DNA of 18,139 nucleotides from an uncultured Bacillota bacterium (GCA_937967955.1 CALBUB010000074.1:1-18139), one strand, 5' to 3'. Shown: positions 7,109-15,378, counted from the stretch's first letter. The notes: generated by a model not told the origin, from the letters alone. A program made the numbers and translations.

Positions 7109-8269
7109 TTATAACTCAAAATTACCCTTCATAACAACTTCTCCATCAACCATAGCCACTTTACCCTTAGCGAAAACATCTGTAACCTTTAAATCTTTAT
7201 CAAGGGCAACTAGGTCTGCATCGGCTTCTTCCTTAATTGTTCCCTTAACTCCTTCTAGGCCTAATACACGGGCTGGATTAGAAGTAAAGAATTGTATAGC
7301 TAAATCTAAGCTGGCTCCCTTTGAAACTAAAGCTCTAATAAGCTGCATCAGTGTTTCAGGGGTAGAATAGGTAAGGCCAATACAATTGCCCCTTTCATCA
7401 AATCTTGGTTGGCTTCCAAAGGCATCGCTGGATACAGTTATAAGGCTAGGGTCTACTCCCATATCTAATAGTTTCAATAGCTTTTCTGCCTCTAGTTGAT
7501 TCTCTTCTCCATTAAAGCCGGCTGTAAAGTCTATAGTGCCTCCCAGCTTAGTAAATTCTACACAGTCCTCCCATAGAAGCTCTGGATTACGCACGTTTAT
7601 ATGGGTTGGAACAAAAACTTTTACAGGTAAATCTGATTCTTTTAGGGCATCTAGTACTGGAGAAAGGCGCTTCTTTCCATCTCCCATATGCATGGTAACT
7701 ATGCCTGCTTTTCCTGAAATCATTCCCCCTCTTCTTGCTTCTGTAGCCAGACGGATAAGTTCTTCATAGGTAATATTTGAACTGCGGTGGTCGGAAACTG
7801 CCACTTTAACACCAATACATAGATCTATTAGATAGATATCTCTTTCAACAGAGCCAGTTAAAGTTGGAGAAGGAAAGGCATAGGAACCAGTTAGCATATA
7901 GCAGGTAATCCCTTCCTCATTTAAGGCTTTTGCTTTTGCATATAAGTTTTCAAGGCTGCGGCTTATACCATCAGTACCTAGCATTCCCAAGGCAGTAGTT
8001 ACACCAGACTTGATAAAATCGCTTAAATTGGATTCTGGTACTCGGGAGCTGGGGCCTGACTCCCCACCGCCTCCAGTAATATGGACGTGTTGGTCTACTA
8101 GGCCAGGAATCAATACCTTGCCAGCAAGATCTACAACTTCTACCAAATCACCAAAACCATCTAATTCTATATTATCGGCTATTTTCTTTATTTTGCTTCC
8201 TTCTATTAATACATCCTTTTTACCTAGGTGTTCCGGTGCATAAACTTCAGCATTTTTTAAAAGTAGCAT
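7109..8269 (-). CDS. iadA: Isoaspartyl (beta-aspartyl) dipeptidase, M38 amidohydrolase
   Basis: This cytoplasmic two-metal amidohydrolase cleaves beta-linked aspartyl dipeptides, which arise from damaged asparagine and aspartate residues in proteins. The 386 residues match IadA length. The active-site set known from E. coli IadA is complete: HVH at 61-63, E70 in GGGGESG, the lysine that becomes carboxylated (K155 in IGVKVAVSDHRS), H194 in TMHMGDG, H223 in PTH, and the catalytic D282 in SSDAFGS. The start at 8267-8269 has GGGGAGG upstream. A longer frame reaching 8317 would cross a strong hairpin and was rejected. It is the last gene of a unit with a YfcC carrier, a YjiH/YjiG-like protein and an M20 hydrolase, consistent with a role in using imported peptides. 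Confidence 0.94.
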   Translation of the reverse strand: MLLLKNAEVYAPEHLGKKDVLIEGSKIKKIADNIELDGFGDLVEVVDLAGKVLIPGLVDQHVHITGGGGESGPSSRVPESNLSDFIKSGVTTALGMLGTDGISRSLENLYAKAKALNEEGITCYMLTGSYAFPSPTLTGSVERDIYLIDLCIGVKVAVSDHRSSNITYEELIRLATEARRGGMISGKAGIVTMHMGDGKKRLSPVLDALKESDLPVKVFVPTHINVRNPELLWEDCVEFTKLGGTIDFTAGFNGEENQLEAEKLLKLLDMGVDPSLITVSSDAFGSQPRFDERGNCIGLTYSTPETLMQLIRALVSKGASLDLAIQFFTSNPARVLGLEGVKGTIKEEADADLVALDKDLKVTDVFAKGKVAMVDGEVVMKGNFEL

Positions 8270-8273
8270 AATT

Positions 8274-8280
8274 CCTCCCC
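8274..8280 (-). promoter_or_regulatory. Ribosome binding site deciding the iadA start
   Basis: GGGGAGG on the minus strand is four bases before the ATG at 8267-8269. The upstream in-frame ATG at 8317 lies inside the hairpin stem and has no such site. Confidence 0.7.
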
Positions 8281-8297
8281 TTTCTTTTATATATATG

Positions 8298-8329
8298 GTA
8301 AAAGGAACCAAACTCATGGTTCCTTTTAC
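8298..8329 (-). terminator. Strong hairpin between the M20 gene and iadA (internal terminator or attenuator)
   Basis: Exact 13-base arms (8298-8310 and 8317-8329, core GGAACCA/TGGTTCC) flank a six-base loop. The outer part of the 3' arm on the minus strand is TTTT, as in intrinsic terminators, though the run is short and inside the stem. It starts 12 bases after the M20 stop and lies 28 bases before the iadA ATG. It may reduce read-through into iadA or protect the upstream RNA. Confidence 0.6.
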
Positions 8330-8341
8330 TATTTATTTTCC

Positions 8342-9469
8342 TTATCTCATAAGCCTATTTTCAATTATATTCAACCAAATTTTAACCCCAACAGTAAGAG
8401 CCCTGGGGTCAAACTCCATATCTATGCTGTGTAGACCAGGTTTAAGGTCTGCACCAAGGCCAAAGTAGGCAGTTCTTAAGCCTCCCTCTGTAGCAAAGAA
8501 GTGGAAATCTTCACCGCCTGGAGTATAAATATCAGGTAGGCAAGAGCCTAGCACATCTGTAATAGCTTCCCTTGTAACTTCAAGAAGCTCAGGATCATAA
8601 GTAGCTGCAGGCACTCCACCAGCTTCAACAATTTCAGCCTTTGCTCCAACAGCGGCAGCTCCATTTACAACGGCAGCTTCTACCTTCCTAAATAGTTCAT
8701 CCATACCTTCATTAGTATCAGCTCTTAAGTCGAAAGCCAAACTGCAGTCAGCTGGAACAATATTAGTAGCTAAACCTCCAGCTCTAAACTCTGTACACTT
8801 AACTGAGTAATTGCTTGCTGGATTTAAATGGATGCTATTTACTGCATTTACAATACATACTCCAGCATCAATACTGTTTATTCCTAAATGAGGACGAGCA
8901 CCGTGAGCTTCTTTTCCTTGAACTTTTACCTTAACCATTTTTGATGCAGAATGCCATAGGCCTGCTGTGGCTTCACCAAATTTAGCTTCTTGAATTGGCC
9001 TTAAATGGCCACCATACATTTCATCTACATCATCAATATGGCCGCTATCGATAATTAACCTGGCACCAGCAAGTATTTCTTCCGCTGGCTGTAGAACTAA
9101 TTTTAATGTACCCTTCTTTAAGCCTTCTTTACCAGCAATGATGGCTGCTACTAAAGCCATTGTTGCATGGGCATCATGGCCACAGGCATGTTTACATACC
9201 TTCTCTCCATCTATTTCAAATTCTAAGGCATCAAAATCTGCACGGATACCTATTACAGGGCCAGGTTCTCTGCCGTGGATTACACCAATTAAACCTGTTT
9301 CTCCCACTTGGATTATTTCATGGAAGCAGCCAGCTTCTTCCATTTTTTCCTTTAGGTAGGCAGAAGTCTTATATTCTTTCAGGCCCTTTTCCGGGATAGA
9401 GTGTAATTTATCAAAAATCTCATCTATTAAAGCTTGATATTCATCTGCTTTTTCCTTTAATTTATACAT
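8342..9469 (-). CDS. M20 family (subfamily D) metal-dependent amidohydrolase
   Basis: This 375-residue hydrolase belongs to the group of hippurate, N-acyl-L-amino acid, indole-acetyl-amino acid and aminobenzoyl-glutamate hydrolases, which split an acyl group from an amino acid. Metal-binding motifs are present: KHACGHDAHA at 93-102 (C96, H98), QPAEE at 127-131 (E130 and E131), H155 in YGGHLRP, and H347 in PGLHSIDMEFD. The lid domain (about 175-290) contains HGARPH and the GGLATNIVPA motif that contacts substrate. AGGAGG overlapping the preceding stop, five bases before the ATG at 9467-9469, sets the start; an ATG six codons upstream would overlap the previous gene. The gene lies between the Gate-type membrane protein and iadA. 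The acyl group cleaved cannot be told. Confidence 0.92.
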   Translation of the reverse strand: MYKLKEKADEYQALIDEIFDKLHSIPEKGLKEYKTSAYLKEKMEEAGCFHEIIQVGETGLIGVIHGREPGPVIGIRADFDALEFEIDGEKVCKHACGHDAHATMALVAAIIAGKEGLKKGTLKLVLQPAEEILAGARLIIDSGHIDDVDEMYGGHLRPIQEAKFGEATAGLWHSASKMVKVKVQGKEAHGARPHLGINSIDAGVCIVNAVNSIHLNPASNYSVKCTEFRAGGLATNIVPADCSLAFDLRADTNEGMDELFRKVEAAVVNGAAAVGAKAEIVEAGGVPAATYDPELLEVTREAITDVLGSCLPDIYTPGGEDFHFFATEGGLRTAYFGLGADLKPGLHSIDMEFDPRALTVGVKIWLNIIENRLMR

Positions 9470-9479
9470 GGCTACCTCC

Positions 9480-10679
9480 TTAAACAAGTATATTCATTAT
9501 TAACATTGCAACAATTGCGTTTATAAAGCATATTCCAAATAGTAAGCCCTTATTTTTAACTTCAACTACTGCAAGCAATCTACCTGCATATTGTAGTAAG
9601 GAACCAGCTAGGAACATGGCAGGGCTTAGGATTGCTAAATGGGTTCCAGTTAGTAAGCCTTCTTCAAATAGTCCTGCTGCTGCACCAACTCCTCCACCCA
9701 TGGATAGGAAACTAGCAAGTAGTACTGTTGCAGCTTGTCCTGGTAGTCCGAATATACCCATTACAGGAGCTAAAACTTTACCAATTACATCCATTAGACC
9801 TGTAACATTAAGTATCTTAATTATAGAGTAAGCCATTAGAACGTTTGGAATAATGCTCTTTAGACCTATATTTAGTCCTGTAGTTGCCCCTTGGACAAAT
9901 ACAGTTGTTGGATTTACCTTTTCTTTCTTTTCTTCTTCAACCTTAGTTTCCTCAGCTACTTCTGTAGTAGCTTTTTCTACTGTTTTTTCCTTTTTAACAG
10001 TTTCGTCAGATTTATTCTTAAACTTTAGATAGAAGCGAGCAATGTTTGCTCCAAAGAATTTGAGTATTAATTGTAATACTAAAGGAATCATTATGGATAT
10101 TTTAATTGCAGGGCTTCCATCAGCATTAGTTAGTCCCCAAAGGGCTGCCCCTGTACTTAAGAAGTTGGTAATAGTTGCATCTGAAGAGAACAACCATGCA
10201 CATAGTACAGTAGTTTGCTCTTCAGTTAAACTGCCATCATCCTTTAAAACTTTAGCCATAACAGCACTAGCATCAGTACTTTGAAGGCCAGTTATCATAG
10301 TAAGGCCTACTTTACCAGGTAGTCCAAGTACTGGTTTTAGTAGGGGTGTTAGTAATTGCTGACAAGCTTTCAATGCTCCAAAAGCTTCAGCTACTGCCAC
10401 TGCACCCATGGCAACCATTACTCCTGGTATTAAGCTAAAGGCAAACATGAAACCTTGCCTTGCTCCATCTCCACCAGAGCCTGTAAAGTTAGCTCCAGTA
10501 TCTCCTATGGTACCAAAGGCACCAGTGATAGTTGTATAATCAAAGAATTATAGCCAAGCTAAAGGGCCATCTTGGAAAGATTGCATAAAGCCCGAAAAGA
10601 ATAATACTATTAGTGCAAGGGCTATATATGAACCTATTCCTACTTTATTGTTATCTATTCTTTCTTGCGCCTTGGACAT
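9480..10679 (-). pseudogene. YjiH-YjiG-like double Gate-domain membrane protein, interrupted by an in-frame TAA
   Basis: The reading frame from the ATG at 10677-10679, preceded by AAAGGTGG, would encode 399 residues but for a TAA at 10548-10550 (codon 44). The first 43 codons hold a membrane helix (about 16-32). After the stop, the same frame continues without fault. It has two membrane modules of the nucleoside-recognition/Gate type, joined by a charged linker rich in K and E (about residues 215-255). The first half resembles YjiH and the second YjiG. Conserved-looking stretches include GLQSTDASAV and SMGGGVGAAAG. The longest frame after the stop restarts at 10448 with only a poor ribosome site and would give 322 residues. 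The cause could be a real point mutation, a sequencing error, or restart inside the gene. It was probably a transport component, but the function of this family is not established. Confidence 0.8.
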
Positions 10680-10711
10680 TGTTATCCACCTTTCTATTTA
10701 AATATTTATTT

Positions 10712-12103
10712 TTACATTCCGAAATTAACTACTAAGAATAAAGCTGCAAACACGACTATTATGAATATTCCACAAAGAGGTAATATAAATCTTAACCATT
10801 TGCTATAAGGAATTCCAGCCAGTCCTAATACAGCCATTGTTGTTCCAGATGTAGGATTGAACATGTTAGTTATAAAGTCTCCCCATTGGTAGGCACAGAC
10901 TGCAACTTGTCGGTCCATTCCCACAATGTCAGCTAGTGGTGCCATAAGAGGCATAACAACAGCTGCTTGGCCTGACCCTGATGGAATCAAGAAGTTGAGT
11001 ATAGTATTTATAATTAGCATTAACCAGCTTGAAAACACATTTCCTACTAGGCTAAGAGGTTTGGATAGATTGTGTATAATTGTATGGATTATTTTTCCTT
11101 CATTTAGTATATATGAAATACCTGAAGCAAAACCTGTAATCAAGCAAGCATATACTACTCCTTTACAGCCTGCAATGAAGGATTTAACCATTTGGTCAGG
11201 GCTTATTCTAGCAATAATTGCAGTTACTACTGCTATTGCAAACATGATTCCACTCATATACTCAGTACCCCAACCAAATTTCAATGTGCCGTAGGCATAA
11301 ATTCCAAAACCTAAAAATAGGGTAGCTACAATAATAATATCTTTTCCCTTTAGTTCACCTAGCTCTTCATCCTCTACTGCTTCCTTGTTGAATTTACCTT
11401 CCTTTGCCAATAAACTCTTGGATGGGTCCCTCTTTACACGGATAGCATAATGGGTTGTATATAAAATTAGGATTAATGTTGTAACTGCCGTCATAACTGT
11501 CCTAAATTCAAAGCCTGATAGTACTGGCACTTCAGCAATTTTTTGTGCTAGCTGAACAGTGGTTGGATAAATGGGAGAAGTACCAAAACCTGTATAAGTG
11601 GCTACAAATATGATTGCAACTGCAACAACTGAGTCTAGTCCTAATTTTGATGCAATTATAAGTCCTAGAGGAACAAAGGCTACAACCCCATTTACAACGG
11701 CTCCTATAGCTCCTAATATTGACATCATTATTATGATAATTGGGATTACTAGAATAGACTTATCCTTAAGCTTTTGGATTATTGCCCTAACTAGTCTGTC
11801 TATTGCCCCAGTATCATTAACTATTTGTAGAAAACCACTGACTAAAAATAACATATTTATAACGCCAGCACTTCTATTAAGTCCCATTGGAATAGCAAGT
11901 AATATCTGTTCCAAAGAAACAGGGCTCTGTTCAATTCTGTGATAACTGTTTGGATCGGCAACCGTTAAGCCTGTATCTGGATTTGTTACCATATTGTATT
12001 CTCCTGCTGGAACTATATAAGTTAAAATAGCTGCCACGAATATAAATATTGTTACTAATACATAAGTATCAGGAATTTTAAAAGCTTTTGGTTTTTTGGT
12101 CAT
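10712..12103 (-). CDS. YfcC-family carrier (DcuC/AbgT-like integral membrane protein)
   Basis: This 463-residue, very hydrophobic protein has about a dozen predicted membrane segments and belongs to the YfcC family, related to the C4-dicarboxylate carrier DcuC. Two typical paired loops are visible: NFLIPSGSGQAAVVMPL at 370-386 and NMFNPTSGTTMAVLGLAG at 413-430. An earlier copy of the first pattern lies near VNGVVAFVPLGLI (138-150). A charged cytoplasmic loop at about 222-255 separates the halves. Family members are annotated as carriers for dicarboxylates, amino acids or peptides, and substrates are mostly unproven. The ATG has only a modest AGGAAA ribosome site. It is the first gene of the unit ending in iadA, with the Gate-domain frame 32 bases downstream, so uptake of acyl- or isoaspartyl-amino acids is a reasonable inference. 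Confidence 0.88.
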   Translation of the reverse strand: MTKKPKAFKIPDTYVLVTIFIFVAAILTYIVPAGEYNMVTNPDTGLTVADPNSYHRIEQSPVSLEQILLAIPMGLNRSAGVINMLFLVSGFLQIVNDTGAIDRLVRAIIQKLKDKSILVIPIIIIMMSILGAIGAVVNGVVAFVPLGLIIASKLGLDSVVAVAIIFVATYTGFGTSPIYPTTVQLAQKIAEVPVLSGFEFRTVMTAVTTLILILYTTHYAIRVKRDPSKSLLAKEGKFNKEAVEDEELGELKGKDIIIVATLFLGFGIYAYGTLKFGWGTEYMSGIMFAIAVVTAIIARISPDQMVKSFIAGCKGVVYACLITGFASGISYILNEGKIIHTIIHNLSKPLSLVGNVFSSWLMLIINTILNFLIPSGSGQAAVVMPLMAPLADIVGMDRQVAVCAYQWGDFITNMFNPTSGTTMAVLGLAGIPYSKWLRFILPLCGIFIIVVFAALFLVVNFGM

Positions 12104-12120
12104 TTATTTTCCTGTAATAT

Positions 12121-12169
12121 AGAAAAATATTAAGTGATTTATATCCATAGGAAGAAACCACTTAATATT
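12121..12169 (-). promoter_or_regulatory. Hairpin with T-run in the yfcC leader (possible attenuator)
   Basis: Eleven-base exact arms AATATTAAGTG (12126-12136) and CACTTAATATT (12159-12169) pair across a 22-base loop. On the minus strand the stem runs into TTTTT and is only about 20 bases before the yfcC start. The stem is AT-rich, so it would be a weak terminator. A control role is possible but unproven. Confidence 0.4.
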
Positions 12170-12172
12170 CCA

Positions 12173-12190
12173 ATAAAAGAGCTCTTTTAT
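12173..12190. repeat. 18-base perfect palindrome in the yfcC-symporter gap
   Basis: ATAAAAGAGCTCTTTTAT is its own reverse complement over all 18 bases, centred on GAGCTC. It lies between the divergent genes, next to the leader hairpin, and could be a dimeric regulator site. Confidence 0.4.
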
Positions 12191-12379
12191 AAAAGTTATC
12201 AAGCTGCAGCCTTCTAATGCACCTTTAGTAAAAAAATTCTGGTATTTTTGAATTGTGCAACTTCCTCATTTAATAATTAAGGAAATAAAAAATATAATGT
12301 ACTAAAAATATTAGTCCCCTTTTTTAGCTATTAAACGCTATAATAAATAATTTTTTCTATTTATTTCCTAGAATCTTTT

Positions 12380-12388
12380 TGCTATAAT
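12380..12388 (+). promoter_or_regulatory. Predicted promoter of the symporter gene (extended -10)
   Basis: TGCTATAAT on the plus strand is a perfect TATAAT with extended TG. It lies about 65 bases before the ATG. No good -35 box is seen. A second TATAAT-like box at 12339-12344 is an alternative. Confidence 0.35.
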
Positions 12389-12452
12389 ATTTTTTATAAA
12401 TGTTTTTAAATCTTCAATAAATTTTGTTAATTGAATGATAAGGAGGGATATT

Positions 12453-13682
12453 ATGAAAAAAATTTCACTGACCACTAAGATCTTCCTAGGCTTATTCCTG
12501 GGAATCATAGTAGGTTTATTATTAACTAATAACCCAAATATTGCTACCACCTTTATCAAGCCCTTAGGAAGCCTGTTTTTAAACCTTATTAAGATGATAA
12601 TAGTTCCACTAGTATTTTCATCCCTAATAGTTGGAACGGCCAGTGTAGGAGACATTAAAAGCTTAGGAAGGATTGGCGGAAAGACCATGGCCTATTTTAT
12701 GGTCACCACTGCATCTGCCATTATAATTGGCCTTATACTAGGAACAATATTAGTACCAGGCGAAGGCCTAAGTATTCCAGTAGAAGTAGAAGAAGTGACC
12801 CAGGAAACTCCTAGTATAATCGACACCCTAATAAACATTATTCCAAGTAATCCTTTAAGGGACCTGGTAGAAGGGAATATGCTGCAAATTATTGTATTTG
12901 CCATATTCTTAGGTATAGGGGCTACTGCAGTAAAAGAAGAACTAGGTAAGCCTTTCATAAATTTATTTAACTCTTTAGCTGAAATAATGTATAAGATAAC
13001 AGAAATTGTAATGAGATTTGCTCCTATAGGTGTATTTGGCTTAATAACTCCAGTAGTAGCTGAAAATGGCCCTTCTGTACTCCTTCCCTTGATTAGAGTT
13101 ATAATTGCTGTATATTTAAGCTGTATAATCCATGCAATAGTAGTTTATGGTTCCCTTTTGAAAACTTTAGCAAACTTTAGCCCAATTAAATTCTTCAAGG
13201 GAGCAGCCAGCCCAGCCATAACTGCCTTTAGTACCAGCAGCAGTTCAGGTACATTGCCTATTACCATGAAGGCTGCTAAGGAAAATTTAGGTATACCAGA
13301 TAAAATAGCCAGCTTTGTACTACCCTTAGGTGCCACAATAAATATGGACGGTACTGCCCTCTACCAAGGAGTTTGTGTCTTGTTTATCACCCAAGTATAT
13401 GGCCTAGACTTATCTATAAGCCAAATGCTCACAATAGTACTAACTGCAACCTTAGCCTCCATAGGTACTGCAGGAGTGCCTGGGGCAGGTATGATAATGC
13501 TGACTATAGTGTTAGAATCGGTAGGTTTGCCCTTAGAAGGAATAGCTTTAATAGCAGGAATAGACAGGGTGCTAGATATGGCAAGAACATGTATAAACGT
13601 AGTGGGAGATTTATCTGCTGCCATAGTAGTATCTAAGTCTGAAGGTATGCTTTTAGAAGTAAGTAAAGCAGAGGAAAAATAA
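12453..13682 (+). CDS. Dicarboxylate/amino acid:cation symporter (DAACS, glutamate/aspartate type)
   Basis: This 409-residue membrane carrier of the GltP/GltT/GltPh family takes up acidic amino acids or C4-dicarboxylates with sodium or protons. Family motifs are clear: the serine-rich hairpin TSSSSGTLP at 261-269, NMDGT at 297-301, GVPGAG in hairpin 2 at 341-346, and DRVLDMARTCINVVGD at 371-386. R378 and D375 align with the GltPh residues that bind the substrate side-chain carboxylate and amino group, favouring an acidic substrate. The start ATG has AGGAGGG upstream; a frame starting six codons earlier lacks a site. It is transcribed alone, divergent from the yfcC-iadA unit, and could recover aspartate from the same nutrient source, though that link is only positional. 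Confidence 0.94.
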   Translation: MKKISLTTKIFLGLFLGIIVGLLLTNNPNIATTFIKPLGSLFLNLIKMIIVPLVFSSLIVGTASVGDIKSLGRIGGKTMAYFMVTTASAIIIGLILGTILVPGEGLSIPVEVEEVTQETPSIIDTLINIIPSNPLRDLVEGNMLQIIVFAIFLGIGATAVKEELGKPFINLFNSLAEIMYKITEIVMRFAPIGVFGLITPVVAENGPSVLLPLIRVIIAVYLSCIIHAIVVYGSLLKTLANFSPIKFFKGAASPAITAFSTSSSSGTLPITMKAAKENLGIPDKIASFVLPLGATINMDGTALYQGVCVLFITQVYGLDLSISQMLTIVLTATLASIGTAGVPGAGMIMLTIVLESVGLPLEGIALIAGIDRVLDMARTCINVVGDLSAAIVVSKSEGMLLEVSKAEEK

Positions 13683-13694
13683 AGGAAAAAGCAA

Positions 13695-13727
13695 ACCCCA
13701 AAGTTAGCTAATTACTAACTTTGGGGT
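13695..13727. terminator. Bidirectional terminator between the symporter and pyrG
   Basis: Thirteen-base arms ACCCCAAAGTTAG (13695-13707) and CTAACTTTGGGGT (13715-13727) pair around a seven-base loop. The plus side is followed by TACTTTTAATT and the minus side by TTTGCTTTTT. The element lies between convergent genes and can serve both. Confidence 0.88.
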
Positions 13728-13731
13728 ACTT

Positions 13732-15345
13732 TTAATTACTTTTATCCCTTTGTTCTTTACAAGCAGCTATAAAGCTCTTAAATAGAGGGTGGGCCCTAGT
13801 GGGTCTTGATTTAAATTCAGGATGGAATTGGGTTGCCACAAACCAGGGGTGGTCTTTTAATTCCATAAGTTCTACTAATCTCTCATCTGGGGATATACCG
13901 CTTATTATCATGCCGTTATTTTCAAATTGCTCTCTAAATTTGTTGTTAAACTCATATCTATGCCTATGTCTTTCATATATTAGGGGCACTCCATATATTT
14001 TCATAGCTAGGGAGCCTTCCTTAAGCTTACATGGATATACTCCCAATCTCATGGTCCCCCCTAAGTTTTCCACCTCTCTTTGTTCTGGCATCAAGTCTAT
14101 TACAGGATATTTAGTATTTGGATTGAATTCTGAGCTATTAGCCCCTTCCATACCTAATACATTCCTTGCAAATTCAACTACTGCCATTTGCATACCTAAG
14201 CAAATACCAAAGAAAGGAATCTTGTTTTCCCTAGCATATTTAATGGCTGTAATCTTACCTTCTACTCCTCTATTTCCAAAGCCACCTGGTACTAAAATGC
14301 CATCTACATTACATAATAGTTCGTCTACATTTTCCTCATTTACATCTTCTGAATGGATCCATTTAATATCCACATTTACATCATTATATATGCCTGCATG
14401 GGTCAAAGCTTCTGACACTGACAGATAAGCATCCTTAAGCTCTACATATTTTCCAACTAAGGCAACAGTAACCTTTTCTTTTAAGCCCTTTATCCTTTCT
14501 ACCATGGTCTTCCACTCAGTTAAATCTAGCTCACCACATTTGATATTAAGCTTATCTATTACTAATTGGGCTAGTCCTTGTTCTTCCAATACTAAGGGCA
14601 GTTCATATATGGTGTCTACATTTATATTTTGTACTACTTCCGATGGAGCCAGGTCGCAGAATAGGGCTATTTTATCCTTAATTTCTTGGGATAATGGTAC
14701 TTCCGTTCTACATATGAGCACATCCGGCTTGATTCCTATACTTCTTAGTTCCTTAACTGAATGCTGAGTAGGTTTGGTTTTTAGCTCTCCTGCAGTAGAT
14801 AGGTATGGTATTAAGGTAACATGGATATATATTACATTTTCTACTCCCACATCATATTTAAACTGTCTTATGGCTTCTAAAAAGGGTAAGGATTCTATAT
14901 CTCCTACAGTACCCCCAATTTCTGTAATTACTACGTCCACATCTCCTTCACTGGTTACCCTTTTTATTCTGTCCTTAATTTCATTGGTTATATGGGGGAT
15001 AACTTGTACTGTTCTTCCCTTATATTCTCCCTTTCTTTCCTTATTTAATACAGACCAGTAAACTTTTCCCGAAGTAACACTGCTATACTTACTTAAATTA
15101 ACATCGATAAACCTTTCATAATGGCCTAAATCTAAATCTGTCTCTGCTCCGTCCTCAGTTACAAATACTTCTCCGTGCTGATAAGGGCTCATAGTACCAG
15201 GATCCACATTTATGTATGGATCAAATTTTTGAATGGTAACTTTTAGTCCTCTACTTTTTAATAGTTGGCCTAGGCTTGCAGCTGTAATCCCTTTGCCTAA
15301 AGATGATACAACCCCTCCCGTAATGAATATATATTTAGTGCTCAT
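13732..15345 (-). CDS. pyrG: CTP synthase
   Basis: This 537-residue enzyme makes CTP from UTP, ATP and glutamine, the last step of pyrimidine nucleotide synthesis. The N-terminal amidoligase domain begins KYIFITGGVVSSLGKG (4-19), with the P-loop at 14-19. It continues through DPYINVDPGTMSP (42-54) and TEDGAETDLDLGHYERF (63-79). The C-terminal class I glutamine amidotransferase domain has the nucleophile C382 in FFGICLGMQ, with H508 and E510 in QFHPEF. Length and motifs are complete. ATG at 15343-15345 was chosen over the adjoining TTG codon because it is a better initiator at better distance from GGGAGG. The gene has its own promoter and shares its terminator with the convergent symporter. 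Confidence 0.97.
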   Translation of the reverse strand: MSTKYIFITGGVVSSLGKGITAASLGQLLKSRGLKVTIQKFDPYINVDPGTMSPYQHGEVFVTEDGAETDLDLGHYERFIDVNLSKYSSVTSGKVYWSVLNKERKGEYKGRTVQVIPHITNEIKDRIKRVTSEGDVDVVITEIGGTVGDIESLPFLEAIRQFKYDVGVENVIYIHVTLIPYLSTAGELKTKPTQHSVKELRSIGIKPDVLICRTEVPLSQEIKDKIALFCDLAPSEVVQNINVDTIYELPLVLEEQGLAQLVIDKLNIKCGELDLTEWKTMVERIKGLKEKVTVALVGKYVELKDAYLSVSEALTHAGIYNDVNVDIKWIHSEDVNEENVDELLCNVDGILVPGGFGNRGVEGKITAIKYARENKIPFFGICLGMQMAVVEFARNVLGMEGANSSEFNPNTKYPVIDLMPEQREVENLGGTMRLGVYPCKLKEGSLAMKIYGVPLIYERHRHRYEFNNKFREQFENNGMIISGISPDERLVELMELKDHPWFVATQFHPEFKSRPTRAHPLFKSFIAACKEQRDKSN

Positions 15346-15378
15346 CAATAATCCTCCCTTAAACTTTATAACTATAAT

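Larger units (their letters stand above)
12104..12452. other. Divergent intergenic region between the YfcC carrier and the symporter
   Basis: These 349 bases contain no supported gene. They are very AT-rich. The half next to yfcC carries a long-looped hairpin with a T-run and an 18-base perfect palindrome. The half next to the symporter holds several TATAAT-like boxes. A weak ACTAA/TTAGT stem with CCCCTTTTTT after it lies at 12301-12326. No recognisable riboswitch or T-box consensus was found. Confidence 0.6.

Noticed and set aside
8270..8317. Sixteen-codon N-terminal extension of iadA
   Set aside because: The extension is formed by the 13-base hairpin between genes and has no ribosome site; the shorter start fits IadA length.
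10545..10553. Programmed read-through or recoding at the codon-44 stop
   Set aside because: TAA is the least leaky stop and is not a selenocysteine or pyrrolysine codon; no pseudoknot or stimulatory structure is evident after it.
12190..12260. Possible lysine riboswitch or T-box in the yfcC leader (AAGGTGC...GGCTGCAGC on the minus strand)
   Set aside because: Only a few bases recall the L-box, the later conserved segments are absent, and there is no T-box consensus; covariance-model scanning would settle it.
12368..12688. 106-codon minus-strand open frame over the 5' end of the symporter
   Set aside because: It lies antisense to a well-supported DAACS gene, has no ribosome site or recognisable domain, and mirrors the codons of the sense gene.
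13799..14428. 209-codon plus-strand open frame inside pyrG
   Set aside because: It is antisense to the amidotransferase half of CTP synthase, whose catalytic motifs are intact, and its product looks like a low-complexity shadow with no known domain.
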